Shown here piece after piece: positions 51,013 through 61,343 of a stretch of 64,000 nt of DNA; the stretch's first letter is position 1; every line of letters starts with the position of its first letter. The position numbers were made by a program, and so were the translations under genes. The notes beneath the pieces are model-generated. The model was not told where the DNA came from, searched no databases, and saw only the letters and a list, made by a program, of their open reading frames with translations. Location of the stretch: the NCBI RefSeq assembly GCF_018323885.1, contig NZ_AP024585.1, forward strand, positions 3,534,001 through 3,598,000, in the 5' to 3' direction. The DNA is from Citrobacter amalonaticus. GTDB lineage: Bacteria; Pseudomonadota; Gammaproteobacteria; Enterobacterales; Enterobacteriaceae.

Positions 51013-52215
51013 ATGGCAATTAAATTAGAAGTGAAAAATCTATATAAAGTATTTGGAGAGCATCCACAGCGCGCCTTCAAATATATTGAAAAAGGACTTT
51101 CGAAAGAACAAATTCTGGAAAAAACAGGGCTATCGCTTGGCGTTAAAGACGCCAGTCTGGCCATTGAAGAAGGCGAGATATTTGTCATCATGGGATTATC
51201 CGGTTCGGGTAAATCCACAATGGTACGCCTTCTCAATCGCCTGATTGAACCCACCCGCGGACAGGTACTGATCGACGGCGTCGATATCGCCAAAATATCG
51301 GATGCCGAACTCCTCGAGGTGCGCAGAAAAAAGATTGCGATGGTCTTCCAGTCATTTGCGCTGATGCCGCACATGACCGTTCTGGACAATACCGCATTCG
51401 GCATGGAATTAGCCGGTGTAAGTGCTGAGGAACGTCGCGAAAAAGCGCTGGATGCCCTGCGCCAGGTGGGACTTGAAAATTATGCGCACGGCTACCCGGA
51501 TGAACTTTCCGGCGGCATGCGTCAGCGTGTCGGTCTCGCCAGAGCATTAGCCATTAACCCTGACATCTTATTAATGGATGAAGCCTTCTCTGCGCTCGAT
51601 CCCTTAATTCGTACCGAGATGCAGGATGAACTGGTGAAACTGCAGGCGAAACATCAGCGCACCGTCGTCTTTATTTCCCACGACCTTGATGAAGCGATGC
51701 GTATTGGCGACCGAATTGCCATTATGCAAAATGGCGAAGTGGTTCAGGTCGGTACACCGGATGAAATTCTGAATAATCCGGCGAACGATTATGTGCGTAC
51801 CTTCTTCCGTGGCGTCGATATTAGCCAGGTCTTTAGCGCGAAAGATATTGCCCGCCGTAGCCCGGTGGGACTGATTCGTAAAACGCCGGGCTTTGGCCCC
51901 CGTTCAGCCCTGAAATTATTACAGGACGAAGATCGGGAATACGGTTACGTCATCGAACGCGGCAATAAGTTTGTTGGCGTGGTCTCCATCGACTCATTAA
52001 AAGCGGCATTAGGTCAGGCTCAGGGCATTGAAGGGGCGTTAATCGACGAGCCGCTGGCCGTAGATGCACAAACCCCACTTAGCGAGCTGCTCTCTCATGT
52101 CGGACAAGCGCCGTGCGCGGTGCCGGTTGTCGATGAGGAACAACAGTATGTAGGCATTATTTCAAAACGCATGCTGCTACAGGCTTTAGATCGCGAGGGG
52201 ACAAACAATGGCTGA
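51013..52215 (+). CDS. proV: Glycine betaine/proline ABC importer ATPase
   Basis: 400 residues. Walker A is G-L-S-G-S-G-K-S-T (about 61-69), the signature is L-S-G-G-M-R-Q-R and Walker B is I-L-L-M-D-E-A. Two C-terminal CBS domains (about 280-395) set the ionic-strength response. It energises ProU uptake of betaine and proline during osmotic stress. The first ~200 bases are AT-rich, matching the downstream regulatory element that H-NS binds. It overlaps proW by eight bases. Confidence 0.97.
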   Translation: MAIKLEVKNLYKVFGEHPQRAFKYIEKGLSKEQILEKTGLSLGVKDASLAIEEGEIFVIMGLSGSGKSTMVRLLNRLIEPTRGQVLIDGVDIAKISDAELLEVRRKKIAMVFQSFALMPHMTVLDNTAFGMELAGVSAEERREKALDALRQVGLENYAHGYPDELSGGMRQRVGLARALAINPDILLMDEAFSALDPLIRTEMQDELVKLQAKHQRTVVFISHDLDEAMRIGDRIAIMQNGEVVQVGTPDEILNNPANDYVRTFFRGVDISQVFSAKDIARRSPVGLIRKTPGFGPRSALKLLQDEDREYGYVIERGNKFVGVVSIDSLKAALGQAQGIEGALIDEPLAVDAQTPLSELLSHVGQAPCAVPVVDEEQQYVGIISKRMLLQALDREGTNNG

Positions 52216-53272
52216 TCAATCTAATCCGTGGGATACCGCACCAGCGGCTGAGAGCGCCGCACCATCCGCTGACGCCTGGAGCACGCCGTCCGGGACGCCT
52301 GCCGATAGCGGCAGCGCAGACTGGCTGACCAGCGCACCTGCGCCAGCACCAGAACATTTCAACATTATGGATCCGTTCCATAAGACGCTGATCCCGCTCG
52401 ACAGTTGGGTCACTGAAGGGATCGACTGGGTGGTTACCCATTTTCGTCCCGTCTTCCAGGGCATTCGTGTGCCGGTGGATTACATCCTTAACGGTTTTCA
52501 GCAATTGCTGCTGGGAATGCCGGCTCCGGTAGCGATCGTCGTTTTCGCCCTGATCGCCTGGCAGATTTCCGGCGTCGGGATGGGCGTTGCAACACTTGTT
52601 TCCCTGATTGCCATCGGCGCGATCGGCGCCTGGTCGCAGGCGATGATTACGCTGGCGCTGGTGCTGACCGCCCTGCTGTTCTGCGTGGTAATCGGCCTGC
52701 CGATGGGGATCTGGCTGGCGCGCAGCCCACGGGCGGCGAAGATCGTTCGTCCACTGCTCGACGCCATGCAGACAACGCCGGCGTTCGTCTACCTGGTGCC
52801 AATTGTGATGCTGTTCGGTATTGGCAACGTGCCGGGGGTGGTCGTGACGATCATCTTTGCGTTGCCGCCGATTGTGCGTCTGACGATCCTTGGGATTAAC
52901 CAGGTTCCGGCTGATTTGATCGAAGCGTCACGTTCATTTGGAGCCAGTCCGCGTCAGATGCTGTTCAAAGTTCAGTTACCGCTGGCGATGCCCACCATTA
53001 TGGCAGGGGTCAACCAGACGCTCATGCTTGCGCTCTCGATGGTCGTGATCGCCTCCATGATTGCCGTCGGTGGTCTGGGCCAGATGGTACTGCGCGGTAT
53101 CGGTCGTCTCGATATGGGACTGGCCACCGTCGGCGGGGTCGGCATTGTGATCCTCGCCATCATTCTGGATCGTCTGACTCAGGCCGTGGGTCGCGACTCA
53201 CGCAGCCGCGGTAACCGTCGCTGGTACACCACCGGTCCTGTCGGGCTCGTTACGCGCCCTTTCATTAAGTAA
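52208..53272 (+). CDS. proW: Glycine betaine/proline importer permease
   Basis: 354 residues. The N-terminal ~100 residues form the long hydrophilic tail typical of ProW, followed by about seven membrane helices and the EAA loop motif ([11 protein letters not shown] near 240). It is translationally coupled to proV through the overlap. Confidence 0.96.
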   Translation: MADQSNPWDTAPAAESAAPSADAWSTPSGTPADSGSADWLTSAPAPAPEHFNIMDPFHKTLIPLDSWVTEGIDWVVTHFRPVFQGIRVPVDYILNGFQQLLLGMPAPVAIVVFALIAWQISGVGMGVATLVSLIAIGAIGAWSQAMITLALVLTALLFCVVIGLPMGIWLARSPRAAKIVRPLLDAMQTTPAFVYLVPIVMLFGIGNVPGVVVTIIFALPPIVRLTILGINQVPADLIEASRSFGASPRQMLFKVQLPLAMPTIMAGVNQTLMLALSMVVIASMIAVGGLGQMVLRGIGRLDMGLATVGGVGIVILAIILDRLTQAVGRDSRSRGNRRWYTTGPVGLVTRPFIK

Positions 53273-53280
53273 TTCACCTG

Positions 53281-53314
53281 TTGCCCGGTGGCGCTGCGCT
53301 TACCGGGCCTACAC
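53281..53314. repeat. REP element between proW and proX
   Basis: TTGCCCGGTGGCGC and GCGCTTACCGGGCC form the palindrome in the 68-base gap. Confidence 0.75.
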
Positions 53315-53340
53315 GTCCCTCCAATAATTAAGGAACAACG

Positions 53341-54336
53341 ATGCGACAGAAAATCATGATTGCCACAGCGTTTGCCACCCTTGTCTCTACCAGCGCTTTC
53401 GCTGCCGACCTGCCAGGCAAAGGCATTACCGTCCAACCGGTACAGAGCACCATCACCGAAGAAACCTTTCAGACGCTGCTGGTGAGCCGCGCGCTGGAGA
53501 AATTGGGTTACACCGTCAATAAACCGAGCGAAGTCGACTATAACGTGGGCTACACCTCTATTGCCTCCGGTGACGCTACCTTTACCGCCGTCAACTGGCA
53601 ACCGCTGCACGACGATATGTTTTCTGCGGCAGGCGGGGACAAGAAGTTTTACCGCGAAGGCACATTCGTCACCGGGGCTGCGCAGGGTTACCTGATCGAT
53701 AAGAAAACCGCTGAGCAGTACAAAATCACTAATATCGCCCAGTTAAAAGACCCCAACATCGCTAAAATCTTCGACACCAACGGCGACGGTAAAGCGGACA
53801 TGATGGGCTGCTCACCAGGCTGGGGCTGTGAAGCGGTGATTAACCACCAGAACAAAGCGTTTGATCTGGAAAAAACCGTCGACGTCAGCCACGGTAACTA
53901 TGCAGCGATGATGGCCGATACCATCACCCGCTTTAAAGAAGGTAAACCAATTCTGTATTACACCTGGACGCCTTACTGGGTGAGCGACGTGATGAAGCCA
54001 GGTAAAGATGTGGTCTGGTTACAGGTGCCGTTCTCCTCACTGCCGGGCGAACAGAAAGATATCGATACTAAACTGCCGAATGGCGCGAACTATGGCTTCC
54101 CGGTAAACACCATGCACATCGTTGCCAACAAGGCCTGGGCAGAGAAAAACCCGGCGGCGGCGAAACTGTTTGCCATCATGAAACTGCCGCTGGCGGACAT
54201 TAACGCGCAAAACGCGATGATGCATGAGGGCAAAGCGTCGGAAGCTGACGTTCAGGGTCATGTTGACGGCTGGATCAAAGCCCACCAGCAGCAGTTTGAC
54301 GGCTGGGTGAACGACGCGCTGGCGGCGCAGAAGTAA
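53341..54336 (+). CDS. proX: Periplasmic glycine betaine-binding protein
   Basis: 331 residues with a signal peptide cut after S-A-F-A-A (about residue 21). Tryptophans of the betaine-binding aromatic box are present in A-V-N-W-Q-P, S-P-G-W-G-C-E and T-W-T-P-Y-W. It delivers betaine to ProVW. AAGGAACAACG precedes the ATG. It is the last gene of the operon. Confidence 0.96.
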   Translation: MRQKIMIATAFATLVSTSAFAADLPGKGITVQPVQSTITEETFQTLLVSRALEKLGYTVNKPSEVDYNVGYTSIASGDATFTAVNWQPLHDDMFSAAGGDKKFYREGTFVTGAAQGYLIDKKTAEQYKITNIAQLKDPNIAKIFDTNGDGKADMMGCSPGWGCEAVINHQNKAFDLEKTVDVSHGNYAAMMADTITRFKEGKPILYYTWTPYWVSDVMKPGKDVVWLQVPFSSLPGEQKDIDTKLPNGANYGFPVNTMHIVANKAWAEKNPAAAKLFAIMKLPLADINAQNAMMHEGKASEADVQGHVDGWIKAHQQQFDGWVNDALAAQK

Positions 54337-54346
54337 TTGCCTCCTG

Positions 54347-54408
54347 AATGCCGGATGGCGCGCGATGCGCTTATCTGGCATACGATAGCCGGGAACGCGG
54401 TTCCCGGC
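54347..54408. repeat. REP element plus hairpin after proX
   Basis: GCCGGATGGCG..GCGCTTATCTGGC (54347-54384) is a REP variant. It is followed by GCCGGGAA-CGCGG-TTCCCGGC (54388-54408), which may act in termination. Confidence 0.65.
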
Positions 54409-54531
54409 CTGCTCCCTCCGTTCCCTCCCCTGATCGCACAATCCGGCACGCAACAAATCCCCAACATTCATAAATGTCCGCTATGATTGATTCCCAAAGA
54501 AATCATCACCTGACTCACGATTGCGAACATA

Positions 54532-55716
54532 ATGACAAAAACCTCTCACGGGCTGAGCCCGGCACTGATCGTTCTCATGTCAGTGGCTACCGGTCTGGCC
54601 GTCGCCAGCAACTATTATGCACAGCCACTGCTCGAAACCATCGCACGCCACTTCTTACTTTCTGCCAGTTCAGCGGGGTTTATCGTCACCGCCGCTCAGC
54701 TTGGCTACGCCGCCGGTTTACTGTTTCTGGTTCCGCTTGGCGATATGTTTGAACGCCGGACGCTGATCGTCTCCATGACGCTGCTGGCGGCGGGCGGGAT
54801 GCTGATTACCGCCAGCAGTCAGTCGCTGGCGATGATGATCCTCGGTACGGCGCTGACCGGACTTTTTTCCGTGGTTGCACAGATTCTGGTGCCGCTGGCG
54901 GCGACGCTTGCCACGCCGGATAAACGCGGCAAAGTGGTCGGGACCATCATGAGCGGCCTGCTGCTGGGCATTTTGCTGGCGCGAACCGTGGCGGGACTGC
55001 TGGCGAATCTCGGCGGTTGGCGCACTGTCTTCTGGGTCGCCTCCGTATTGATGGCGCTGATGGCTATCGCGCTGTGGCGCGGCTTGCCAAAGGTGAAGTC
55101 AGACACCCACCTGAACTACCCGCAGTTGCTGGGTTCGGTATTCAGTTTGTTTACCCGCGATAAACTGCTGCGCACGCGGGCACTGCTGGGCTGCCTGACC
55201 TTCTCCAATTTCAGCATTCTCTGGACGTCAATGGCCTTTTTACTGGCCGCCCCGCCGTTTAACTATTCTGAAGGGATGATTGGCCTGTTTGGGCTGGCGG
55301 GTGCCGCTGGTGCACTCGGCGCGCGTCCGGCTGGCGGTTTTGCGGATAAAGGACATTCTCACCTCACCACAACCTATGGCCTGCTGCTATTGCTGTTTTC
55401 CTGGCTCGCTATCTGGTTGGGACACACCTCAGTGCTGGCGCTGATTGTGGGGATTCTGGTTCTGGATCTTACCGTTCAGGGGGTTCACATCACTAATCAG
55501 ACGGTGATTTACCGTTTGTATCCGGAGGCCCGAAACCGTCTGACCGCCGGGTATATGACCAGTTACTTTATCGGCGGGGCAGCAGGGTCATTGATCTCCG
55601 CCTCGGCCTGGCAGCATGCCGGATGGCTGGGCGTTTGTCTGGCAGGGACGACCGTTGCCGTACTGAACCTGCTGGTCTGGTGGCGAGGATTTCACCGACA
55701 AGACGCTGCAATTTAA
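54532..55716 (+). CDS. ygaY: MFS transporter of the YgaY type, intact
   Basis: 394 residues with 12 predicted membrane helices and the MFS loop motif G-D-M-F-E-R-R near 67. In E. coli K-12 the gene at this place is a pseudogene (ygaY); here the frame is whole. It is likely a proton-driven exporter of sugar- or drug-like molecules. The substrate is unknown. It is a lone gene between proX and ygaZ. Confidence 0.85.
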   Translation: MTKTSHGLSPALIVLMSVATGLAVASNYYAQPLLETIARHFLLSASSAGFIVTAAQLGYAAGLLFLVPLGDMFERRTLIVSMTLLAAGGMLITASSQSLAMMILGTALTGLFSVVAQILVPLAATLATPDKRGKVVGTIMSGLLLGILLARTVAGLLANLGGWRTVFWVASVLMALMAIALWRGLPKVKSDTHLNYPQLLGSVFSLFTRDKLLRTRALLGCLTFSNFSILWTSMAFLLAAPPFNYSEGMIGLFGLAGAAGALGARPAGGFADKGHSHLTTTYGLLLLLFSWLAIWLGHTSVLALIVGILVLDLTVQGVHITNQTVIYRLYPEARNRLTAGYMTSYFIGGAAGSLISASAWQHAGWLGVCLAGTTVAVLNLLVWWRGFHRQDAAI

Positions 55717-55830
55717 GCGCCCGGCAAGCGTTTGGGCTCCTGAGGGTGTTAAGGAGCCCCCCAGTCTGTTAAGGTGATAGAGATTATTAACCCTGATAAT
55801 TTTAACATTGGTGATAACGCGCAAAACTCT

Positions 55831-56568
55831 ATGGAAAGGCCCGCATCTCTGCCCAATACCCCTCCGGCTACCTGTGCGGAAGGATTCAAAGACAGCTTAC
55901 CCATCGTCATCAGCTATATTCCTGTTGCCTTTGCATTTGGTCTCAATGCCACCCGTCTCGGGTTTAGCCCGGTTGAGAGCGTGTTTTTCTCCTGCATTAT
56001 TTATGCCGGTGCCAGCCAGTTCGTTATCACAACCATGCTCGCCGCAGGCAGCACATTATGGGTTGCCGCCCTGACCGTTATGGCGATGGATGTACGCCAT
56101 GTTTTATACGGTCCTTCCCTGCGCAGTCGTATCGCCCAGAAACTCAGTAAACCGAAAACCGCCCTGTGGGCGTTTGGTCTCACCGACGAAGTCTTTGCCG
56201 CTGCCACTGCAAAGCTGGTGCGGGATAACCGTCGCTGGAGCGAGAACTGGATGATTGGCATCGCGTTTTGCTCCTGGGCCTCCTGGGTGCTGGGAACCGT
56301 ACTCGGCGCCTTTTCCGGCAGCGGTTTATTGAAAGGATTCCCGGCGGTCGAAGCGGCGCTCGGTTTTATGCTCCCCGCGCTGTTTATGAGTTTTCTGCTG
56401 GCGTCATTCCAGCGTAAACAGTCCCTGTGCGTGACCGCCGCCTTAGCGGGCGCACTGGCGGGCGTGACGCTGTTTTCCATCCCCGCCGCGATTCTGGCGG
56501 GGATTGTGTGTGGTTGTCTGACCGCGCTAATTCAGGCTTTCTGGCAAGGAGTTCCCGATGCGCTATGA
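55831..56568 (+). CDS. ygaZ: Branched-chain amino acid exporter, large subunit YgaZ
   Basis: 245 residues from ATG 55831, which aligns with the E. coli start; the open frame 57 bases upstream is not needed. This AzlC-family protein has several membrane helices with D-S-L-P-I-V-I-S-Y near 21. With YgaH it exports valine and, in E. coli, methionine. It overlaps ygaH by eleven bases. Confidence 0.92.
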   Translation: MERPASLPNTPPATCAEGFKDSLPIVISYIPVAFAFGLNATRLGFSPVESVFFSCIIYAGASQFVITTMLAAGSTLWVAALTVMAMDVRHVLYGPSLRSRIAQKLSKPKTALWAFGLTDEVFAAATAKLVRDNRRWSENWMIGIAFCSWASWVLGTVLGAFSGSGLLKGFPAVEAALGFMLPALFMSFLLASFQRKQSLCVTAALAGALAGVTLFSIPAAILAGIVCGCLTALIQAFWQGVPDAL

Positions 56569-56893
56569 GGTGCTGCTGCTCGGATTGCTGGTCGGCTGTG
56601 TAAATTATGGGTTTCGCTATTTACCGCTGCGTCTGAAGATGGGAAATACCCGTCCAGGCAAGCGTGGTGCAACCGGCGTTTTACTCGACACCATCGGCAT
56701 TGCATCAATTTGCGCCCTGCTGGTTGTGTCAACGGCCCCTGAGGTCATGCACGATGCCAGTCGCTTCGTGCCGACGCTCGTGGGCTTTGCTGTACTGGGT
56801 GCTAGTTTTTATAAAACGCGCAGTATCATCATTCCTACGCTATTAAGTGCTCTGGCCTATGGATTAGCGTGGAAAATGTTGGCGGTTTTATAG
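56558..56893 (+). CDS. ygaH: Branched-chain amino acid exporter, small subunit YgaH
   Basis: 111 residues, AzlD family, with about four membrane helices and the conserved [10 protein letters not shown] start region. AAGGAG inside ygaZ precedes the ATG, so translation is coupled. Confidence 0.93.
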   Translation: MRYEVLLLGLLVGCVNYGFRYLPLRLKMGNTRPGKRGATGVLLDTIGIASICALLVVSTAPEVMHDASRFVPTLVGFAVLGASFYKTRSIIIPTLLSALAYGLAWKMLAVL

Positions 56894-56983
56894 GTTGGAA
56901 AAATCATTTTAATTTAATAATACATTTACTTTATTTGTCACTGTCGTTACTATATCGGCTGAAATTAATGAGGTCATGCCCAA

Positions 56984-57514
56984 ATGGATAGTTCGTTTAC
57001 GCCCATTGAACAAATGCTAAAATTTCGCGCCAGCCGCCACGAGGATTTTCCGTATCAGGAAATCCTGCTGACTCGTCTTTGCATGCATATGCAAGGAAAA
57101 CTGCTGGATAACCGCAATAAAATGCTGAAAGCTCAAGGGATTAACGAGACGTTGTTTATGGCGTTGATTACGCTGGAGTCTCAGGAAAACCACAGCATTC
57201 AGCCTTCTGAACTGAGCTGTGCCCTGGGATCATCCCGTACTAACGCGACACGTATCGCTGATGAGCTGGAAAAGCGCGGTTGGATCGAGCGCCATGAAAG
57301 CGACAACGATCGTCGTTGCCTGCATCTGCAGTTAACCGATAAAGGCCATGCATTTTTGCGCGAAGTATTACCGCCGCAGCATAACTGCCTGCATCAACTG
57401 TGGTCCGCTCTTAACACTGCAGAAAAAGAACAGCTTGAGCACATCACTCGTAAGCTTCTGACGCGTCTCGATCAGATGGACCAGGAGGGTGCTATCCTTG
57501 AGGCGCTGAGCTAA
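56984..57514 (+). CDS. mprA: MarR-family repressor MprA/EmrR
   Basis: 176 residues. The winged helix includes [16 protein letters not shown] and the wing [10 protein letters not shown]. It represses emrRAB and is released by uncouplers, nalidixate and salicylate-like compounds. A weak promoter TTTACT-18-TACTAT lies at 56925-56954. It is the first gene of the emrRAB unit. Confidence 0.96.
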   Translation: MDSSFTPIEQMLKFRASRHEDFPYQEILLTRLCMHMQGKLLDNRNKMLKAQGINETLFMALITLESQENHSIQPSELSCALGSSRTNATRIADELEKRGWIERHESDNDRRCLHLQLTDKGHAFLREVLPPQHNCLHQLWSALNTAEKEQLEHITRKLLTRLDQMDQEGAILEALS

Positions 57515-57560
57515 CGCGTCGACTCGCTCAATAATCCAGATTACCAAAGAAAACTGACTG

Positions 57561-57582
57561 GCCAGCACCTGAACGTGCTGGC
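57561..57582 (+). terminator. Hairpin between mprA and emrA
   Basis: GCCAGCAC-CTGAAC-GTGCTGGC followed by CTTTCT. The short T-run suggests partial termination, so that regulator message exceeds pump message. Confidence 0.65.
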
Positions 57583-57638
57583 CTTTCTGATAAACAGCTC
57601 GGCTCAGCCGACGAAAAAATAAGATCGTGGAGAACAAC

Positions 57639-58811
57639 ATGAGCGCAAATGCGGAGACCCAAACCCCGCAGCAACCGGTTAAGAAGAAAAGCAAACGTAA
57701 AAGTACGCTACTCCTCCTGACCTTGCTCTTTATCATTATTGCCGTGGCATATGGAATTTATTGGTTTTTGGTACTGCGTCATGTCGAAGAGACCGATGAT
57801 GCATACGTGGCAGGGAACCAGGTTCAAATCATGGCACAGGTATCCGGCAGCGTGACGAAAGTCTGGGCGGATAACACTGATTTTGTTAAACAGGGTGACG
57901 TTCTCGTCACGCTCGATCAGACGGATGCCAGACAGGCATTTGAAAAAGCGAAGACCGCGCTGGCCTCCAGCGTCCGTCAGACGCATCAGTTAATGATCAA
58001 CAGCAAACAGTTGCAGGCGAACATTGCGGTGCAGAAAACGGCCCTTGCCCAGGCGCAAAGCGATTTTAACCGTCGCGTACCACTGGGTAACGCCAATCTG
58101 ATTGGTCGTGAAGAGCTGCAACACGCACGGGATGCCGTGGCCAGCGCTCAGGCGCAGCTTGATGTTGCCATTCAGCAATACAATGCTAATCAGGCGATGA
58201 TTCTCGACAGCAAGCTGGAAGATCAGCCCGCCGTCCAACAGGCCGCCACCGAAGTGCGTAACGCCTGGCTGGCGCTCGAGCGAACGAAGATCGTCAGCCC
58301 AATGACCGGCTACGTGTCGCGCCGCGCCGTGCAGCCTGGCGCGCAGATCAGCCCTACCACGCCGCTGATGGCTGTGGTTCCGGCCACCAATCTGTGGGTT
58401 GATGCTAACTTCAAAGAGACGCAGCTTGCCCATATGCGCATCGGCCAACCGGCAACGGTGATCAGTGATATCTACGGCGATGACGTTAAGTACACCGGTA
58501 AAGTGGTCGGTCTTGATATGGGGACCGGTAGCGCCTTCTCACTGCTGCCAGCACAGAACGCAACCGGTAACTGGATCAAAGTGGTTCAGCGTCTACCTGT
58601 ACGTATCGAACTGGATGCACAGCAGCTGGCGCAACATCCGTTGCGGATTGGTTTATCGACGCTCGTCACCGTCGATACCGCGAACCGCGACGGTCAGGTG
58701 CTCGCCAGCCAGGTGCGCACTACGCCGGTGTCTGAGAGTAACGCCCGTGAAATCAGCCTTGCCCCGGTCAATAAACTGATCGAAGAGATTGTGCAGGCCA
58801 ACGCAGGCTAA
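57639..58811 (+). CDS. emrA: Multidrug efflux membrane fusion protein EmrA
   Basis: 390 residues from the ATG reading M-S-A-N-A-E-T-Q-T, as in E. coli. It has one N-terminal membrane helix (about 27-46), the lipoyl half-motif E-E-T-D-D-A-Y-V near 52, a long coiled coil (about 95-200) and a C-terminal barrel. It links EmrB to TolC for export of uncouplers and antibiotics. Confidence 0.96.
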   Translation: MSANAETQTPQQPVKKKSKRKSTLLLLTLLFIIIAVAYGIYWFLVLRHVEETDDAYVAGNQVQIMAQVSGSVTKVWADNTDFVKQGDVLVTLDQTDARQAFEKAKTALASSVRQTHQLMINSKQLQANIAVQKTALAQAQSDFNRRVPLGNANLIGREELQHARDAVASAQAQLDVAIQQYNANQAMILDSKLEDQPAVQQAATEVRNAWLALERTKIVSPMTGYVSRRAVQPGAQISPTTPLMAVVPATNLWVDANFKETQLAHMRIGQPATVISDIYGDDVKYTGKVVGLDMGTGSAFSLLPAQNATGNWIKVVQRLPVRIELDAQQLAQHPLRIGLSTLVTVDTANRDGQVLASQVRTTPVSESNAREISLAPVNKLIEEIVQANAG

Positions 58812-58826
58812 TCTGAGGTGCGTGTG

Positions 58827-60365
58827 ATGCAACAGCAAAAACCGCTGGAGGGCGCGCAGCTCGTCATTATGACGATTGCGCTGTCGCTGGCGACATTCAT
58901 GCAGGTGCTGGACTCCACCATTGCTAACGTGGCGATCCCTACGATCGCCGGGAACCTGGGCTCATCGCTGAGCCAGGGGACGTGGGTGATCACCTCTTTC
59001 GGGGTGGCGAACGCCATCTCGATTCCCATTACCGGCTGGCTGGCAAAGCGCGTTGGGGAAGTGAAGCTCTTCATGTGGTCAACGGTGGCGTTTGCCATCG
59101 CCTCCTGGGCGTGCGGCGTCTCCAGTAGTCTGAACATGCTGATCTTCTTCCGCGTCGTTCAGGGGGTGGTTGCCGGGCCGCTGATCCCGCTTTCGCAAAG
59201 TCTGCTACTCAATAACTACCCTCCGGCAAAGCGCTCTATCGCGCTGGCGCTGTGGTCGATGACAGTGATTGTCGCGCCGATTTGCGGCCCGATTCTGGGC
59301 GGCTATATCAGCGATAACTATCACTGGGGCTGGATTTTCTTTATCAACGTGCCGATCGGTATTGCCGTCGTTCTGATGACGCTGCAAACCCTGCGTGGAC
59401 GCGAAACACGCACGGAACAGCGGCGGATTGACGCCATCGGGCTGGCGTTGCTGGTCATTGGGATCGGTAGCCTGCAGATTATGCTCGACCGGGGGAAAGA
59501 GCTGGACTGGTTCGCCTCACAGGAGATCATCATTCTGACCGTGGTGGCGGTGGTCGCCATTAGCTTCCTGATTGTCTGGGAGCTTACCGACGATAACCCC
59601 ATTGTCGATCTCTCACTGTTTAAGTCGCGAAACTTTACCATCGGCTGTTTGTGTATCAGTCTGGCTTATATGCTGTACTTCGGGGCTATTGTTCTGCTAC
59701 CTCAGCTTTTGCAGGAGGTTTACGGCTATACCGCGACGTGGGCGGGTCTGGCGTCCGCGCCGGTGGGGATTATTCCGGTGATCCTGTCGCCGATTATTGG
59801 CCGCTTTGCCCATAAGCTGGATATGCGCAGGCTGGTGACGTTCAGCTTTATTATGTATGCCGTCTGCTTTTACTGGCGCGCGTGGACGTTTGAACCGGGA
59901 ATGGACTTCGGCGCCTCCGCCTGGCCACAGTTTATTCAGGGCTTCGCGGTGGCGTGCTTCTTTATGCCGCTAACAACCATCACGCTGTCTGGCTTACCGC
60001 CTGAGCGTCTGGCGGCGGCATCGAGTTTGTCTAACTTTACGCGAACGCTGGCGGGGTCAATCGGGACATCGATCACCACCACCATGTGGACCAACCGGGA
60101 ATCGATGCACCATGCACAGTTAACCGAGTCGGTGAATCCGTATAACCCGAATGCGCAGGCAATGTACGATCAGCTACAGGGACTGGGCATGACGCAGCAA
60201 CAGGCGTCTGGCTGGATAGCCCAGCAGATAACGAATCAGGGGCTGATTATTTCAGCCAACGAGATCTTCTGGATGTCGGCGGGGATCTTCCTGGTGTTGC
60301 TCGGTCTGGTCTGGTTCGCCAAACCCCCGTTTGGTGCGGGCGGTGGCGGTGGTGGCGCGCACTAA
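58827..60365 (+). CDS. emrB: Multidrug efflux MFS transporter EmrB
   Basis: 512 residues from ATG 58827, with TGAGGTG upstream, and 14 membrane helices of the DHA2 family. Motif D1 L-D-S-T-I-A-N-V-A-I-P lies near 26 and motif C G-P-I-L-G-G near 153. The C-terminus is a run of glycines before A-H. It works with EmrA and TolC. Confidence 0.96.
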   Translation: MQQQKPLEGAQLVIMTIALSLATFMQVLDSTIANVAIPTIAGNLGSSLSQGTWVITSFGVANAISIPITGWLAKRVGEVKLFMWSTVAFAIASWACGVSSSLNMLIFFRVVQGVVAGPLIPLSQSLLLNNYPPAKRSIALALWSMTVIVAPICGPILGGYISDNYHWGWIFFINVPIGIAVVLMTLQTLRGRETRTEQRRIDAIGLALLVIGIGSLQIMLDRGKELDWFASQEIIILTVVAVVAISFLIVWELTDDNPIVDLSLFKSRNFTIGCLCISLAYMLYFGAIVLLPQLLQEVYGYTATWAGLASAPVGIIPVILSPIIGRFAHKLDMRRLVTFSFIMYAVCFYWRAWTFEPGMDFGASAWPQFIQGFAVACFFMPLTTITLSGLPPERLAAASSLSNFTRTLAGSIGTSITTTMWTNRESMHHAQLTESVNPYNPNAQAMYDQLQGLGMTQQQASGWIAQQITNQGLIISANEIFWMSAGIFLVLLGLVWFAKPPFGAGGGGGGAH

Positions 60366-60375
60366 GGTTTGATTT

Positions 60376-60400
60376 AAAGGGATCCGCGGATCCCTTTTTT
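60376..60400 (+). terminator. Rho-independent terminator of emrRAB
   Basis: AAAGGGATCCGCGGATCCC followed by TTTTTT. Confidence 0.9.
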
Positions 60401-60489
60401 ATTGCCTGAAAATGCAGGTGGTTGTTTTATCATCATAAGAGGTGTATCTTTACGCCGCCCCAAATACTTCCATTAACAACTAGCCGGTT

Positions 60490-60506
60490 CTGAGCGCTTC
60501 GCTCAG
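60490..60506. repeat. Inverted repeat in the leader of the RNA-repair operon
   Basis: CTGAGCG-CTT-CGCTCAG lies 130 bases before the ligase gene in a 235-base non-coding stretch. It could be an operator or leader hairpin. No ribosome site stronger than AATAAT-type sequence precedes the ligase ATG. Confidence 0.45.
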
Positions 60507-60635
60507 GTTGTCAATCCTCTTTATCTACACCCTCGCCTTGATGGGTGAAATTCACACTATCCCTTTAAACCCGTTAACCTCACAACTCGCCTCCCCGCGG
60601 GCGTAACTTTATAACAACATAAATAATGAATTATC

Positions 60636-61343
60636 ATGAATACGCAACGAAAATACGGGAGAACCTGGCACTATCCTTTCTCCCCCGGCACTACTAGCGA
60701 TGACCGTATCAACGCCGACTACTGGCGAGATTTGCAGGTTATTCCTCTACTGGTGCACACCGAAAAGCTGGATGGTGAAAATAACTGCCTGAATCGCCAC
60801 GGCGTTTTTGCCCGCTCTCATGCAGCCCCAACGCAATCCGCGTGGACGCATAAAATTCGCCAGCGCTGGCAATTGCTAAAAAACGATCTTGGCGATTTAG
60901 AGCTTTTCGGCGAGAACCTCTATGCCGTCCACTCGATTGAATATCACGCGCTGGAGCAGGACTTTTTCCTGTTTGCCATCCGCTGCCAGGATATGTGGCT
61001 AAGCTGGGAAGAAGTGCAGTTCTATGCCGCGCTGTTTGATTTTCCCTGCGTCCCGGAAATCCCAGGACCGCAGCCTGGTCAGGATGAAAAAGCGTGGCAG
61101 CGAGAATTTCTTGCGCTAACCAACGGACGCGGCGCGTTCGACCCATGGGATATCCAGGCCGGTCAGCCCTGCACCCTTGAAGGCATCGTGAGCCGTAATC
61201 GCAACGAATTTCCTGTGGATGATTTCGCCCACCAAGTGTTTAAGTTTGTCCGTAAGAATCATGTCAAAACAACGGAACACTGGAAGCGCAACTGGCGACG
61301 GGCTCGTCTGGCCCATGAATTTGCCTTTGGAGGCCAGTTATGA
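60636..61343 (+). CDS. RNA ligase (Rnl2-like nucleotidyltransferase)
   Basis: 235 residues. Ligase motif I is E-K-L-D-G-E-N with AMP-accepting Lys44. A-R-S-H near 59-62, [15 protein letters not shown] (89-103), motif IV E-G-I-V-S-R (182-187) and motif V V-F-K-F-V-R (201-206, Lys203) follow in order. It lacks a long C-terminal domain, so it is a minimal ligase. It would join RNA 3'-OH and 5'-phosphate ends using ATP. The four-base ATGA overlap with the HD-kinase gene indicates one operon for end healing and sealing. The physiological RNA is unknown. Confidence 0.85.
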   Translation: MNTQRKYGRTWHYPFSPGTTSDDRINADYWRDLQVIPLLVHTEKLDGENNCLNRHGVFARSHAAPTQSAWTHKIRQRWQLLKNDLGDLELFGENLYAVHSIEYHALEQDFFLFAIRCQDMWLSWEEVQFYAALFDFPCVPEIPGPQPGQDEKAWQREFLALTNGRGAFDPWDIQAGQPCTLEGIVSRNRNEFPVDDFAHQVFKFVRKNHVKTTEHWKRNWRRARLAHEFAFGGQL

